In this document: one piece after another, positions 8,402 to 16,816 of the stretch
Layout of the letters: every line of letters starts with the position of its first letter
How positions within the stretch are numbered: position 1 is the stretch's first letter
Assembly: GCA_001799695.1 (NCBI GenBank)
Contig: MGTY01000095.1
Span: 1 to 64,000 of the forward strand
DNA length: 64,000 nucleotides
Reading direction: 5' to 3'
Source: Elusimicrobia bacterium GWA2_69_24
GTDB lineage: Bacteria > Elusimicrobiota > Elusimicrobia > UBA1565
Program-made: the position numbers and the translations under genes
Notes under the pieces: model-generated
The model's input: the letters and a program-made list of their open reading frames with translations, nothing else
Database searches by the model: none
Told to the model about the DNA's origin: nothing

Positions 8402-9688
8402 ATGGCGATCTGGACCCCGTCAAACAGCACCAGCACCAAGACCAAGAAACTGAAGGCGGAAGGCTGCACCAATAGCTACGAGCTCGAGGTGCCCCGCGCC
8501 CGCCTGCAGGAAGCCGCCCACAACGCCCTGCTGCGCCTCCAGCTCCAGGCTCGCCTGCCCGGCTTCCGCCCGGGGAAGGCCCCCATGGAGATGGTGCGCA
8601 AGCATTTCGGCGAGCGCGCCGAGCTCGAGGCGGTGGACGACGTGATCAAGAAGGTCATCCCCGAGGTCCTCACCGAGCTGAAGCTGCGGCCCGTGGGCGT
8701 GCCGACCGTCGACGACGTCAAGGTCCAGCCCGAGTCCCCCCTCCGCTTCACGATGCGCGTGGAGGTGGCGCCGGAGTTCGAGCCCAAGAACTACAAGGGG
8801 ATCGCCCTCACCAAGAAAGAGGTCGTGGTCCAGGAAACGGACATCGAGGCGCGCCTCCAGCAGCTGCAGGACGGCAACGCCCGGCTCGACCAGGCCGCGG
8901 CGGAGGCGCTCGAAAAGACCCACTACGCCGTGGTGGACTTCGAGCTGACGCGCGACGGGAAGGTCATCGAGGGCGGCCGCGGCAAGGGCGAGCTCGTCGA
9001 TATGAGCTCCGAGCAATCCATCGAGGGGATCGTCGAGGGCCTGTTGGGCTCCAAGCGCGCCGAGACCCGCGAATTCGACGTGAAGGTGGAGGGCAAGCCC
9101 ACCCGCTGCAAGATGACGGTGCACGAGATCAAGAGCAAGATCGTCCCGGCCATCGACGACGAGTTCGCCAAGGACCTGGGCTGCACCGCGCTCGAGGAGC
9201 TCAAGACCAAGCTGCGCGAACTGGTGGTCAAGGAGAACTCCCAGCGCACGGAGCGGGAGCTGCAGCAGCAGTTGGAGAAGGCCCTGCTCGACGCCAACAA
9301 GTTCGATGTGCCGCCCTCCCTGGCGGAGCAGCAGCTGGAGTACCTCATGGAGCGGCTCCTGGGCCGGCTGGGGCGCGGCGGCAAGGAGAAGCTGCCGGCG
9401 GGTGACCTCAAGAAGCTGCGCGAGCAGATGCGCCCGCAGGCCGAGGACTCGGTCCGCTTCCAGTTCCTCATCGCCGAGATCGCCAAGCGCGAGAAGATCG
9501 AGGTCACCGATGACGACCTCAAGAAGGACCTGGAGGGCCAGTTGGCGCGGGCCGAGACCGACGAGGAGAAGCGGGAGACCCGCGAGCTCTTCGAGAAGCG
9601 CGCCGACGACATCCGCGCCCTCATCCGGGAGCGCAAGGCCCTGGCCCTGATCCGCGACGCGGCCAAGGTCACGACCGTGAAATCCTGA
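8402..9688 (+). CDS. tig: Trigger factor (ribosome-associated chaperone)
   Basis: A 428-residue trigger factor, the ribosome-bound peptidyl-prolyl isomerase/chaperone that meets nascent chains. The N-terminal ribosome-binding domain contains the signature LPGFRPGKAPMEMVRKHFG at about residues 54-72. The middle PPIase domain (about 150-245, THYAVVDFELTRDGK) and the helical C-terminal chaperone arms follow (PAIDDEFAKDLG). Length matches the family. The start is supported by GGAGG 8 bases upstream. It is followed after 17 bases by clpP and then lon, the classical tig-clp-lon proteostasis cluster, but without clpX. Confidence 0.95.
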   Translation: MAIWTPSNSTSTKTKKLKAEGCTNSYELEVPRARLQEAAHNALLRLQLQARLPGFRPGKAPMEMVRKHFGERAELEAVDDVIKKVIPEVLTELKLRPVGVPTVDDVKVQPESPLRFTMRVEVAPEFEPKNYKGIALTKKEVVVQETDIEARLQQLQDGNARLDQAAAEALEKTHYAVVDFELTRDGKVIEGGRGKGELVDMSSEQSIEGIVEGLLGSKRAETREFDVKVEGKPTRCKMTVHEIKSKIVPAIDDEFAKDLGCTALEELKTKLRELVVKENSQRTERELQQQLEKALLDANKFDVPPSLAEQQLEYLMERLLGRLGRGGKEKLPAGDLKKLREQMRPQAEDSVRFQFLIAEIAKREKIEVTDDDLKKDLEGQLARAETDEEKRETRELFEKRADDIRALIRERKALALIRDAAKVTTVKS

Positions 9689-9693
9689 AATAG

Positions 9694-9699
9694 TATACT
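9694..9699 (+). promoter_or_regulatory. Putative -10 box of clpP (leaderless)
   Basis: TATACT, 6 bases before the clpP ATG, with no Shine-Dalgarno sequence. It lies in the 17-base tig-clpP gap, so clpP-lon may have its own leaderless transcript. Confidence 0.45.
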
Positions 9700-9705
9700 G
9701 ATACC

Positions 9706-10305
9706 ATGTTCATCCCCACGATCCTCGAACGCTGGAACCAGGGCTCGGCCATCGGGTACGACATCTACTCGCGGCTGCTGAAGGACCGGATCATGTTCGT
9801 GGGCGGCATGGAGGGCGTGGTCACCACCGACTCCGCCAACCTCCTCATCGCCCAGATGCTCTATCTGGACGCGGAGGACTCCGCCAAGGACATCTTCCTG
9901 TACATCAACTCCCCGGGCGGCATGGTGACGGCGGGCCTGGCGGTGTACGACACGATGCAGTACATCAAGGCGCCCATCACCACGATCTGCATGGGGATGG
10001 CCATGTCCTTCGGGGCGATACTCCTGGCGGCCGGCACGCCGGGCCGGCGGATGGCCCTGCCCTTCTCGCGGGTCATGATCCACCAGCCGGAGATCGGCGG
10101 GATCTCGGGCCAGGCCACGGACATCCAGATCGAGGCCGCCGAGATCATGCGCACCAAGAAGAAGCTGGTCGAGCTCTTCGCCAAGCACACGGGCAAGGCG
10201 CCGGCGGACATCGAGAAGAACATGGAACGCAACCACTACATGTCCGCCGCGGAAGCCAAGACCTACGGGATCATCGACACGATCATCGAGGGCAAGCACG
10301 CATGA
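9706..10305 (+). CDS. clpP: ClpP-type serine protease subunit with Asn in the triad
   Basis: A 199-residue ClpP, subunit of the barrel-shaped peptidase that degrades substrates fed by an AAA unfoldase. The fold is clear ([49 protein letters not shown]). The nucleophile Ser101 sits in MAMSFGA instead of the usual QAASMGA, and His126 is in the normal MIHQP. The third triad position, usually the second Asp of an ERD(R/N)F motif, is Asn176 here (MERNHYMSA). Listeria ClpP1 is a known natural Asp-to-Asn case with impaired activity alone. No clpX follows; lon overlaps by 4 bases. A second ClpP elsewhere in the genome is likely (inference). Confidence 0.93.
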   Translation: MFIPTILERWNQGSAIGYDIYSRLLKDRIMFVGGMEGVVTTDSANLLIAQMLYLDAEDSAKDIFLYINSPGGMVTAGLAVYDTMQYIKAPITTICMGMAMSFGAILLAAGTPGRRMALPFSRVMIHQPEIGGISGQATDIQIEAAEIMRTKKKLVELFAKHTGKAPADIEKNMERNHYMSAAEAKTYGIIDTIIEGKHA

Positions 10306-12734
10306 GCGAGGCGGCGCCCTCCCGGCGCAACATCCGCCCCGCCAGCCTGCCTGTCCTGGCGGTGCGCGACGTCGTCATCTTCCCCCACATGGTGCTCCCC
10401 CTATCGGTGGGGCGCCAACCGTCCATCAAGGCCCTGGAGCTGGCCATGGCGTCGGGCAAGCTCGTCGCCGTGACCGCGCAGAAGAAGGCCTCGATCACGG
10501 AGCCCGGGGCGTCGGACCTCTACCACTTCGGCGTGCTGGCCGAGGTGGTGCAGTACCTGCGCATGCCGGAGGGCACCCTCAAGGTGTTCCTGCAGGGCAT
10601 CGTGCGCGTCAAGTTCGGCAACCTGCGCATGAACGCGGGCGGCCACTGGGAGGCCGACCTGGAGTATCCCGAGGAGCAGGCGGCCGCCTCCCCCAAGACC
10701 GAGGCGCTCATGCGCCAGTGCGTGGGGCTCTACGAGCAGCTCCTCAAGATCACCCGCCGGGCCCCGCCGGAATCCAGCGAGGCCCTGGCCCAGATCCAGG
10801 ACCCGTCCCGCCTGGCCGACACGGTCGCGGCGAACTCCATCGTGAAGATCCCGGACCGGCAGGCGCTTCTGGAACTCCTGACCGTAGAGGAGCGGCTCGA
10901 GCGCCTGGTCAAGCTCCTCAACGCCGAGCTCGAGATCCTGGGCATCGAGCGCAAGATCCACACCCGGGTCCGCTCGCAGATCCAGAAGACGCAGAAGGAG
11001 TACTACCTGACGGAGCAGATGAAGGCCATCCAGAAGGAGCTCCGCCAGAAGGACGACTTCGCCAAGGAGATCGACGAGGTCGTCGAGAAGATCACGGCCG
11101 CGCGCATGCCCAAGGCCGCGCTGGAGGCCTCGCTGAAGGAGGTCCGGCGCCTCGAGAAGATGATGCCGTTCTCCCCCGAGGCCACGGTATGCCGCTCCTA
11201 TCTGGATTGGATGGTGGGGCTGCCCTGGTCCAAGCGCTCGCGGGACTCCCTGGACCTGAAGAAGGCCAAAGCCATCCTCGACCGCGACCACTTCGGGCTG
11301 GAGAAGGCCAAGGACCGCATCCTGGAGTACCTGGCCGTCTGCCAGATGACCAAGAAGCTGCGCGGCCCCATCCTCTGCTTCGTGGGCCCGCCCGGCGTGG
11401 GCAAGACCTCGCTGGGGCGCTCCATCGCGAACTCCATGAACCGCAACTTCGTCCGGGTCTCCCTGGGCGGGGTCCGGGACGAGGCGGAGATCCGCGGGCA
11501 CCGGCGCACCTACATCGGCTCCCTGCCCGGCCGCATCATCCAGTCCATGCGCAAGGCCAAGACCCGCAACCCGGTATTCCTCCTCGACGAGATCGACAAG
11601 ATGGGGATGGACTGGCGGGGCGACCCGGCGGCGGCCCTGCTCGAGGTCCTGGACCCGGAGCAGAACTCGACCTTCACCGACCATTACCTGGACACGGAGT
11701 TCGACCTGTCCTCGACGCTCTTCATCTGCACGGCCAACACGCTGGAAGGCATCCCGGTGAGCCTGCAGGACCGGCTCGAGGTCATCCGGTTCTCCGGGTA
11801 CACCTACCAGGAGAAGCTGGCCATCGCCGCGGGCTACCTGGTCCCCAAGCAGGCCGCCATGCACGGGCTCAAGCCGGCCCAGCTCGAGATCGTCGACGGG
11901 ACGATCCTGCGCGCGGTGCAGGAATACACCCGGGAGGCCGGCGTCCGGAGCCTGGAACGGGAGATCGCGACCCTCTGCCGGCGCGCCGCGCGCCAGATCG
12001 TGGAGAAGGGCCTGAAAGGGGTCCGGATCTGCGCGGACAACCTGCATGAGTTCCTGGGGATCCCCAAGTTCGCCCCCGAGGACCAGTCCGAGAACGCGGT
12101 GGGCGTGGCCACCGGCCTGGCCTGGACCGAGATCGGAGGCACGATCCTCGTGATCGAGGCGCTCTCCTTCCCGGGCAAGGGCCTGGTCGAGCTCACCGGC
12201 AAGCTGGGCTCGGTCATGCAGGAGTCGGCGCGCGCCGCCCTCTCCTATCTCAAGTCCGTCGCCGAGAGCCTGGACCTGCGCCCCGAGGATTTCACGAAGC
12301 AGAACTTCCACATCCACGTGCCCGAGGGCGCGATCCCGAAGGAAGGCCCCTCGGCGGGCATCGCCATCGCGACCGCCATCGCCAGCCAGCTCACCGGGCG
12401 TCCGGTCCTGCCGGGCATCGCCATGACCGGCGAGATCACTTTGCGCGGCCGGGTGCTGCCCATCGGCGGGCTCAAGGAGAAGGTGATGGCGGCCCACCGC
12501 CTGGGCCTGAAGACCGTCCTCTTCCCGGAGCTCAACAAGAAGGACCTGGAGGACATCCCCAAGGACGTGCAGGCCGGCATCGAGCTGATCCCGGTGGGGC
12601 ACGTCCGCGAGGTGTTCGCCCGCGCCCTGGCTCCCGCCTCCGCCGCGACCAAGCCCAAGCCCCGGGCGGCGTGGAAGGGCATCGACCCGAAGCCCCCGAA
12701 AGGCGAGGGGAATTTCGCGACGCCGCAAGCCTGA
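10302..12734 (+). CDS. lon: ATP-dependent protease Lon
   Basis: An 810-residue LonA-type protease, a cytoplasmic hexamer that unfolds and degrades damaged and regulatory proteins. N-terminal substrate-binding domain: [22 protein letters not shown]. Coiled-coil linker around 190-260. AAA module with Walker [10 protein letters not shown] and Walker [11 protein letters not shown]-terminal protease domain with Ser684 in PKEGPSAG and Lys727 in [12 protein letters not shown]. The extreme C-terminus is a short Lys/Pro-rich tail. The start codon overlaps the clpP stop (ATGA), so the two are co-translated. All catalytic residues are present and the length is normal. Confidence 0.97.
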   Translation: MSEAAPSRRNIRPASLPVLAVRDVVIFPHMVLPLSVGRQPSIKALELAMASGKLVAVTAQKKASITEPGASDLYHFGVLAEVVQYLRMPEGTLKVFLQGIVRVKFGNLRMNAGGHWEADLEYPEEQAAASPKTEALMRQCVGLYEQLLKITRRAPPESSEALAQIQDPSRLADTVAANSIVKIPDRQALLELLTVEERLERLVKLLNAELEILGIERKIHTRVRSQIQKTQKEYYLTEQMKAIQKELRQKDDFAKEIDEVVEKITAARMPKAALEASLKEVRRLEKMMPFSPEATVCRSYLDWMVGLPWSKRSRDSLDLKKAKAILDRDHFGLEKAKDRILEYLAVCQMTKKLRGPILCFVGPPGVGKTSLGRSIANSMNRNFVRVSLGGVRDEAEIRGHRRTYIGSLPGRIIQSMRKAKTRNPVFLLDEIDKMGMDWRGDPAAALLEVLDPEQNSTFTDHYLDTEFDLSSTLFICTANTLEGIPVSLQDRLEVIRFSGYTYQEKLAIAAGYLVPKQAAMHGLKPAQLEIVDGTILRAVQEYTREAGVRSLEREIATLCRRAARQIVEKGLKGVRICADNLHEFLGIPKFAPEDQSENAVGVATGLAWTEIGGTILVIEALSFPGKGLVELTGKLGSVMQESARAALSYLKSVAESLDLRPEDFTKQNFHIHVPEGAIPKEGPSAGIAIATAIASQLTGRPVLPGIAMTGEITLRGRVLPIGGLKEKVMAAHRLGLKTVLFPELNKKDLEDIPKDVQAGIELIPVGHVREVFARALAPASAATKPKPRAAWKGIDPKPPKGEGNFATPQA

Positions 12735-12750
12735 CCGAGGAAGCCTCCCC

Positions 12751-13497
12751 ATGGGCAACTCACCCGCCCTCTCCTTCGCGAGCGTCGTCAAAGATTACCG
12801 CCGGTCCCATCTGGGACGGGTGACGGTCACTCGCGGCCTGGCGGGCCTGGACCTGGAGGTGCGCGCCGGCGAGATCTTCGGCCTGCTCGGCCTCAACGGC
12901 AACGGCAAGACGACCACCATGAAGCTGGCCCTGGGCCTGCTCCGGGGGGACGGCGGGAGCATCCGGGTCTTCGGCGAGGCTCCGGGCAGCCTGGAGGCCC
13001 TCTCCCGCTGCGGCTACCTGCCCGAGCTCCCCTACTTCTATCCCTATCTCACCCCGCGCGAGACCCTGGAGTTCTACGGCCGGCTCTCCCGCCTGGCGCC
13101 CGCGGCCCTGGCCCGGCGCATCCCCGAGGTCCTGCGCCTGACCGGCCTCGACGGTGCGGCGGACCGCAAGGCGGGCGAGTTCTCCAAGGGCATGCTGCAG
13201 CGCCTGGGGATCGCGCAGGCGGTGCTGCACGAGCCCAAGCTCCTCCTGCTCGACGAGCCGGTGAGCGGGCTGGACCCGCTGGCCATCCACGACGTGCGCG
13301 CCCTGCTCAAGGACCTGCGCGCGCACGGGCACACCTTGCTGCTATCCTCGCACAGCATCTCGGACGTGGAGCGGGTCTGCGACCGCGTCGGGATCCTCGT
13401 GGGCGGGCGCATGGTCAAGACCGTGGAGCACCCGGAATGGGAAGGCGCGCCGGGCACGCTCGAGCAGATCTTCGTGGAAACGGTGCGGCCCCGATGA
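12751..13497 (+). CDS. ABC transporter ATP-binding protein
   Basis: A 248-residue nucleotide-binding subunit of an ABC-2-type exporter. Walker A is GLNGNGKTT, the Q loop region is YLPELPYFYPYLTPRE, the signature is the less common EFSKGMLQRLGIAQA, and Walker B is LLLLDEPVSGLDP, followed by the SSHSISDVERVCDR switch region. A GAGGAAG ribosome binding site precedes the ATG. It overlaps the permease gene by 4 bases. The FSKGM-type signature and small size resemble the NatA/CcmA-like exporter class (gliding or drug export); the substrate is unknown. Confidence 0.9.
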   Translation: MGNSPALSFASVVKDYRRSHLGRVTVTRGLAGLDLEVRAGEIFGLLGLNGNGKTTTMKLALGLLRGDGGSIRVFGEAPGSLEALSRCGYLPELPYFYPYLTPRETLEFYGRLSRLAPAALARRIPEVLRLTGLDGAADRKAGEFSKGMLQRLGIAQAVLHEPKLLLLDEPVSGLDPLAIHDVRALLKDLRAHGHTLLLSSHSISDVERVCDRVGILVGGRMVKTVEHPEWEGAPGTLEQIFVETVRPR

Positions 13498-14258
13498 GCG
13501 CCCTCTGGACGCTGGCGGTCAACGGGTGCCGGGAGCAGTTCCGCTCGCGCTTCTTCTTCGTCTCGCTCCTCTTCGGCGGGGTGAGCCTGTACATGAGCGT
13601 GCTTCTGGGGGTCCTGGCCGCGGACCAGGAGGTCCGGGTGCTGCTGGACTTCGGGCTCTCCGCCATCGAGCTGCTGCTCTGCGCGGCGGTGGCGTTCACG
13701 GCGGCGACGGGACTGCTCCAGGAGATCGAGCAGAGAACAGTCACCCTGATCCTGACCCGGCCCGTCTCCCGGAGCTCCTACCTGCTGGGCCGCTTCCTGG
13801 GCACGGTGCTCGCGGCCGCGGCCGCCCTGGCGGCGATGTCGGCTTTGCACCTCATCCTGCTCTGGGCCAAGGGCTGGACCTGGTCCGCGGCCTACCCGCT
13901 CGCGGTATGGGGCACCCTGCTCAAGGTGGTCATGACCGCGGCGATCGCCACCCTGCTCGCGTTGATCTCGACCTCGGTGCTGTCCGCCGTGCTCATGACC
14001 TCCATCCTCTGGACCCTGGGCCATTTCATGGCCGAGATCCGCTTCCTGGCGGCGCGCGCCGAAGGCGCGGCGAGCGGCCTCCTCTATCCGGTGATCGCCC
14101 TCCTGCCCGACCTGGGGCTCTTGAACTACCGCGACCGCTTCCACGCGGCCGCAAACCTCACACCGGATCCGCTGTACCTGGGCGTTTGCTACGCCCTGGC
14201 GTATTCGGCCGCCTGCCTGGCCCTGGCGGTAGTGCTGTTCCGCCGCCGGGAGTTCTGA
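13494..14258 (+). CDS. ABC-2 type transporter permease
   Basis: A 254-residue polytopic membrane protein with about six hydrophobic segments (FFFVSLLFGGVSLYMSVLLG, LLCAAVAFTAATGLL, LGTVLAAAAALAAMSALH and others). The motif EIEQRTVTLILTRPVSRSSYLLGRFLG is typical of ABC-2 permeases of the NosY/GldF class. The start is set at ATG 13494, overlapping the ATPase stop, rather than the 19-codon-longer ORF in the track. It is the membrane partner of the preceding ATPase. Confidence 0.88.
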   Translation: MSALWTLAVNGCREQFRSRFFFVSLLFGGVSLYMSVLLGVLAADQEVRVLLDFGLSAIELLLCAAVAFTAATGLLQEIEQRTVTLILTRPVSRSSYLLGRFLGTVLAAAAALAAMSALHLILLWAKGWTWSAAYPLAVWGTLLKVVMTAAIATLLALISTSVLSAVLMTSILWTLGHFMAEIRFLAARAEGAASGLLYPVIALLPDLGLLNYRDRFHAAANLTPDPLYLGVCYALAYSAACLALAVVLFRRREF

Positions 14259-14962
14259 TGAAGGAGGTCGCGCTCGCCCTGGCACTGCTCGCCGCGGCCC
14301 AGGGCCTGGCCGCGCGGTCGGTGCGGCCGCCCTACCCGGCCCTGGACCAGATGCGCCTGGGGGCCGAGGACGCGGTCACCGGCGCGGCCCTGCTGAGCCT
14401 GGGTATGCGGCGGCTGGCCGCGGACCTGGCCTTCATCCGCCTGCTGATCTACTACGGGACGCCGGAGGATGAGGGCGGGGCCCACGACGACGGTCACGGG
14501 CACGGGTCCGGGACCCACGGCGAGGAGGACTACGGCGCGGGCTGTTACGCCGAGCTGGGACCTCGGATCCAGCGCATCCTGGACATGGACCCGTTCTGGA
14601 AGTATCCGGTCCTGTACGGGGCCGGAGCCTTGGCGTTCAATCTCAAGCGGCCCGAGGAAGCTCTGGCCCTGCTGCGCCAGGGGCTCGCGGCGGCGCCTCG
14701 GGACCCGCAGTACCTCAGCACGCTGGCCGCCGTCGGGCTGCAGCAGCGGGGCGACACCGCGCAGGTCATCGGCGAACTCACCCCCCTCCTCGCCGACCCC
14801 GAGACCCCGACCATGATCAAGCATCTGGTCGCCTTCATGAACCAGCGCTTGGGACGGCGGGAAGAGGCCATCCGGCTCTACCGGGAGATCCTGGACTCCC
14901 GCGACGACTCCTATCGCGCGCTCGCGCGCGAGGCCCTGGGACGCATGAAGGCTCCCGTCTGA
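14258..14962 (+). CDS. TPR protein linked to ABC exporter
   Basis: A 234-residue protein starting at ATG 14258, which shares its A with the permease stop TGA. It has an N-terminal hydrophobic export signal (VALALALLAAAQGLAA), then a helical domain (MRRLAADLAFIRLLIYYG) interrupted by a His/Asp/Gly-rich loop (DDGHGHGSGTHGEED) that could bind metal. Tetratricopeptide repeats follow (PEEALALLRQGLAAAPRDP, RREEAIRLYREILD). Conserved coupling with an ABC-2 transporter suggests an accessory periplasmic or membrane-surface role. The ORF track's 478-residue version begins in a wrong upstream frame. Confidence 0.75.
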   Translation: MKEVALALALLAAAQGLAARSVRPPYPALDQMRLGAEDAVTGAALLSLGMRRLAADLAFIRLLIYYGTPEDEGGAHDDGHGHGSGTHGEEDYGAGCYAELGPRIQRILDMDPFWKYPVLYGAGALAFNLKRPEEALALLRQGLAAAPRDPQYLSTLAAVGLQQRGDTAQVIGELTPLLADPETPTMIKHLVAFMNQRLGRREEAIRLYREILDSRDDSYRALAREALGRMKAPV

Positions 14963-15008
14963 AGGCCTAGCCCGCCCTAGTCCTTTCAGCCCTTCCGCGA
15001 GGCGTGCG

Positions 15009-16292
15009 ATGGCGCCATACTACTCGTCAGTGGCAAGAAATCGGCACTTCACCTTGAGCATCGCGTGCGCCGTCCTCTGGGCGGCTTCCGCCGCGTCCGC
15101 GGCGGTCGTGCGCTCCGTCCCCGTCTCGCTGACTCCGGCGGTCCCCGGGCTGTCCTTGCCCCAGGGCATCGGGAGCGTCCTGACCCGCAACGGGCTGAGC
15201 GGCCCCTCCGCGTCCCTCTCCCTGCCGCAGGCCGGCGGGGCGGCGCTCTCCCTGCCGACTCCGATGGCCGCGGCCGTTGCGGCGGTCACCCCCGCGGTCT
15301 CCGCCGCCCCCATCTCCGCGCAAGCGGCGCCCATCGCCGCGAGGTCCGCCAAGGCGCGCCCCGATTCCGCGGTCCGCCAGGCGACCCGGGCGGCCCACAA
15401 GCTCTCCAAGGACAACGGCCGCTCGGGGAAGGCGTCGACCCTGCGGCAGACCTTCGACGGGGCCGGACGCTGGGCCGTCCCCGGCGCCGAGACCCCGGTG
15501 GACCTCTCGGAGATCGACCCCGGGCAGACTCCGGGCTTCAAGGACAAGGGCGACCGGGGCAATCACGGCAGCAAGAAGGCGCTCAAGGCCCTGGAGAAGG
15601 ACCTGGAGAAGCTCGACCGCCTCCAGCGCGCCCTCTACGCCGAGGGCAAGCGTTCCGTCCTGGTCGTGGTCCAGGGCATGGACACCAGCGGCAAGGACGG
15701 CACCATCCGCTACGTACTGGCCCCGCTCAACCCCCAGGGCGTACGCGTCACCAGCTTCAAGAAGCCGACCGAGGAGGAAGCCCGCCACGGCTTCCTGTGG
15801 CGCATCCGGAAGGCCCTCCCGGGCCAGGGGATGATGGGGGTCTTCAACCGTTCCCAGTACGAGGACATCCTGGTCCCCTCGGTGTTCGGCGGCCTCTCCC
15901 AGGAGGTGATCCAGAAACGCTTCGACATCATCAACCGGTTCGAGAAGGGCCTGGCGGACCGCGGCGTGGAGGTGGTCAAGTTCTTCCTGCACATGTCCAA
16001 GGCCGAGCAGAAGCGCCGGCTGCAGGACCGGCTGGACGATCCCGAGAAGCGCTGGAAGTTCTCCACTTCCGACCTCGAGTCGCGCAAGAAGTGGGACGAG
16101 TTCATGGCGACCTACGGCAAGATCCTGGCCTGGACCAGCACCCCTTGGGCCCCTTGGTACGTGATCCCCGCAGACAACAAGTGGTTCCGCAACCAACTCA
16201 TCGGGCGCATCCTGCGCGAGCGGATGGAAGCGATGGGACTCTCCTTCCCCGAGCCCTCCGAAGACCTCAAAGACGTCGTCATCCCTGACTGA
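15009..16292 (+). CDS. Polyphosphate kinase 2 family protein with exported N-terminal extension
   Basis: A 427-residue protein of two parts. Residues about 1-35 look like a signal peptide (FTLSIACAVLWAASAASA), and 36-150 are Ala/Pro/Val-rich and of low complexity. From about 165 on it is a complete PPK2 domain: Walker A GMDTSGKDG, RPP-region equivalents, FNRSQYEDILVP, DRLDDPEKRWKFS, DNKWFRN. PPK2 enzymes transfer phosphate between polyphosphate and nucleotides and are normally cytoplasmic. The extension suggests export or membrane attachment, as in the LonB-like and MFS proteins of this window. The start is uncertain: a weak GAGG site precedes ATG 15009. Domain call firm; location inferred. 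Confidence 0.88.
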   Translation: MAPYYSSVARNRHFTLSIACAVLWAASAASAAVVRSVPVSLTPAVPGLSLPQGIGSVLTRNGLSGPSASLSLPQAGGAALSLPTPMAAAVAAVTPAVSAAPISAQAAPIAARSAKARPDSAVRQATRAAHKLSKDNGRSGKASTLRQTFDGAGRWAVPGAETPVDLSEIDPGQTPGFKDKGDRGNHGSKKALKALEKDLEKLDRLQRALYAEGKRSVLVVVQGMDTSGKDGTIRYVLAPLNPQGVRVTSFKKPTEEEARHGFLWRIRKALPGQGMMGVFNRSQYEDILVPSVFGGLSQEVIQKRFDIINRFEKGLADRGVEVVKFFLHMSKAEQKRRLQDRLDDPEKRWKFSTSDLESRKKWDEFMATYGKILAWTSTPWAPWYVIPADNKWFRNQLIGRILRERMEAMGLSFPEPSEDLKDVVIPD

Positions 16293-16296
16293 GCGC

Positions 16297-16587
16297 AGCG
16301 TCTGGCCCTGGCCCCATGCGTTCGGACCGCTCGGCCCTGCGGCCTCGCTTAGGGCTCGCAATGAAATAAGTGGCGCATTTCGCCGGAGGCGATTTTGGAG
16401 CGAGCCGAAGCGATGCGAGACGCGCAGGCCTTAAGGCCTGTGCGTCTCGCATCGCTTCGGCTCGCTCCAAAATCGCCTCCGGCGAAATGCGCCACTTATT
16501 TCATTGCGAGCCCTTAGCGCTTCGCGGCGCTGAATGCGGTCTGCGCCGCTCGCGAAATCCGACCGCATGGGGCCAGGGCCAGACGCT
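16297..16587. repeat. Palindromic element with 24-bp perfect terminal arms, interrupted by an insertion
   Basis: The outer arms AGCGTCTGGCCCTGGCCCCATGCG (16297-16320) and their exact reverse complement (16564-16587) enclose a core. That core recurs at 40781-40855 (GGACCGCTCGGCCCTGCGGC ... CGCTCGCGAAATCCG). The arms at the two loci are different from each other, but each pair is self-complementary. Here the core is split by the 162-bp palindrome described separately. Confidence 0.85.
16352..16513. mobile_element. 162-bp near-perfect palindrome (81-bp arms, no loop) flanked by TTA
   Basis: The left arm 16352-16432 and right arm 16433-16513 are reverse complements apart from one G-T position, with the centre at CCTT|AAGG. 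TTA occurs directly on both sides (16349-16351, 16514-16516), while the uninterrupted copy of the surrounding repeat at 40.8 kb has a single TTA at the same place. This is direct evidence of insertion with 3-bp target duplication. There is no coding capacity. Confidence 0.8.
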
Positions 16588-16816
16588 TCCAGTGCAGTGT
16601 GCGATTCGAGTAGGTTATGACCTCTCCATGACGCCCCCCGGGGTGGGTGGAGGGGCATTATAAAGGGTGTAATAGATGACATATATAGGTACTAGGGCCT
16701 AGGTCCTATTACTATAGAGCAGGACCCTAGCGACCCATGCAGAAAACGGCGTTCCAGCGTAGAATGTTACTGTGGGGAAGGATAAAGACGTGCTGTACAT
16801 GAGAGGAGAATCAGAC
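16588..16816 (+). promoter_or_regulatory. Leader region of the LonB-like gene
   Basis: Intergenic. It holds a GC hairpin (CCTCTCCA...TGGAGGGG, about 16620-16657), a TATAAA-like box at about 16661, and an AT-rich segment with a possible stem (CCTAGGTCCT...AGGACCCTAG, about 16700-16731). The gene-proximal part ends in AGGAG, 8 bases before the ATG. This suggests a structured 5' untranslated region; no known riboswitch is recognised. Confidence 0.3.

Noticed and set aside
13526-14257. Long N-terminal part of the 478-codon ORF ending at 14962
   Set aside because: It runs in a second frame through the ABC permease gene; the true start is ATG 14258, coupled to the permease stop.
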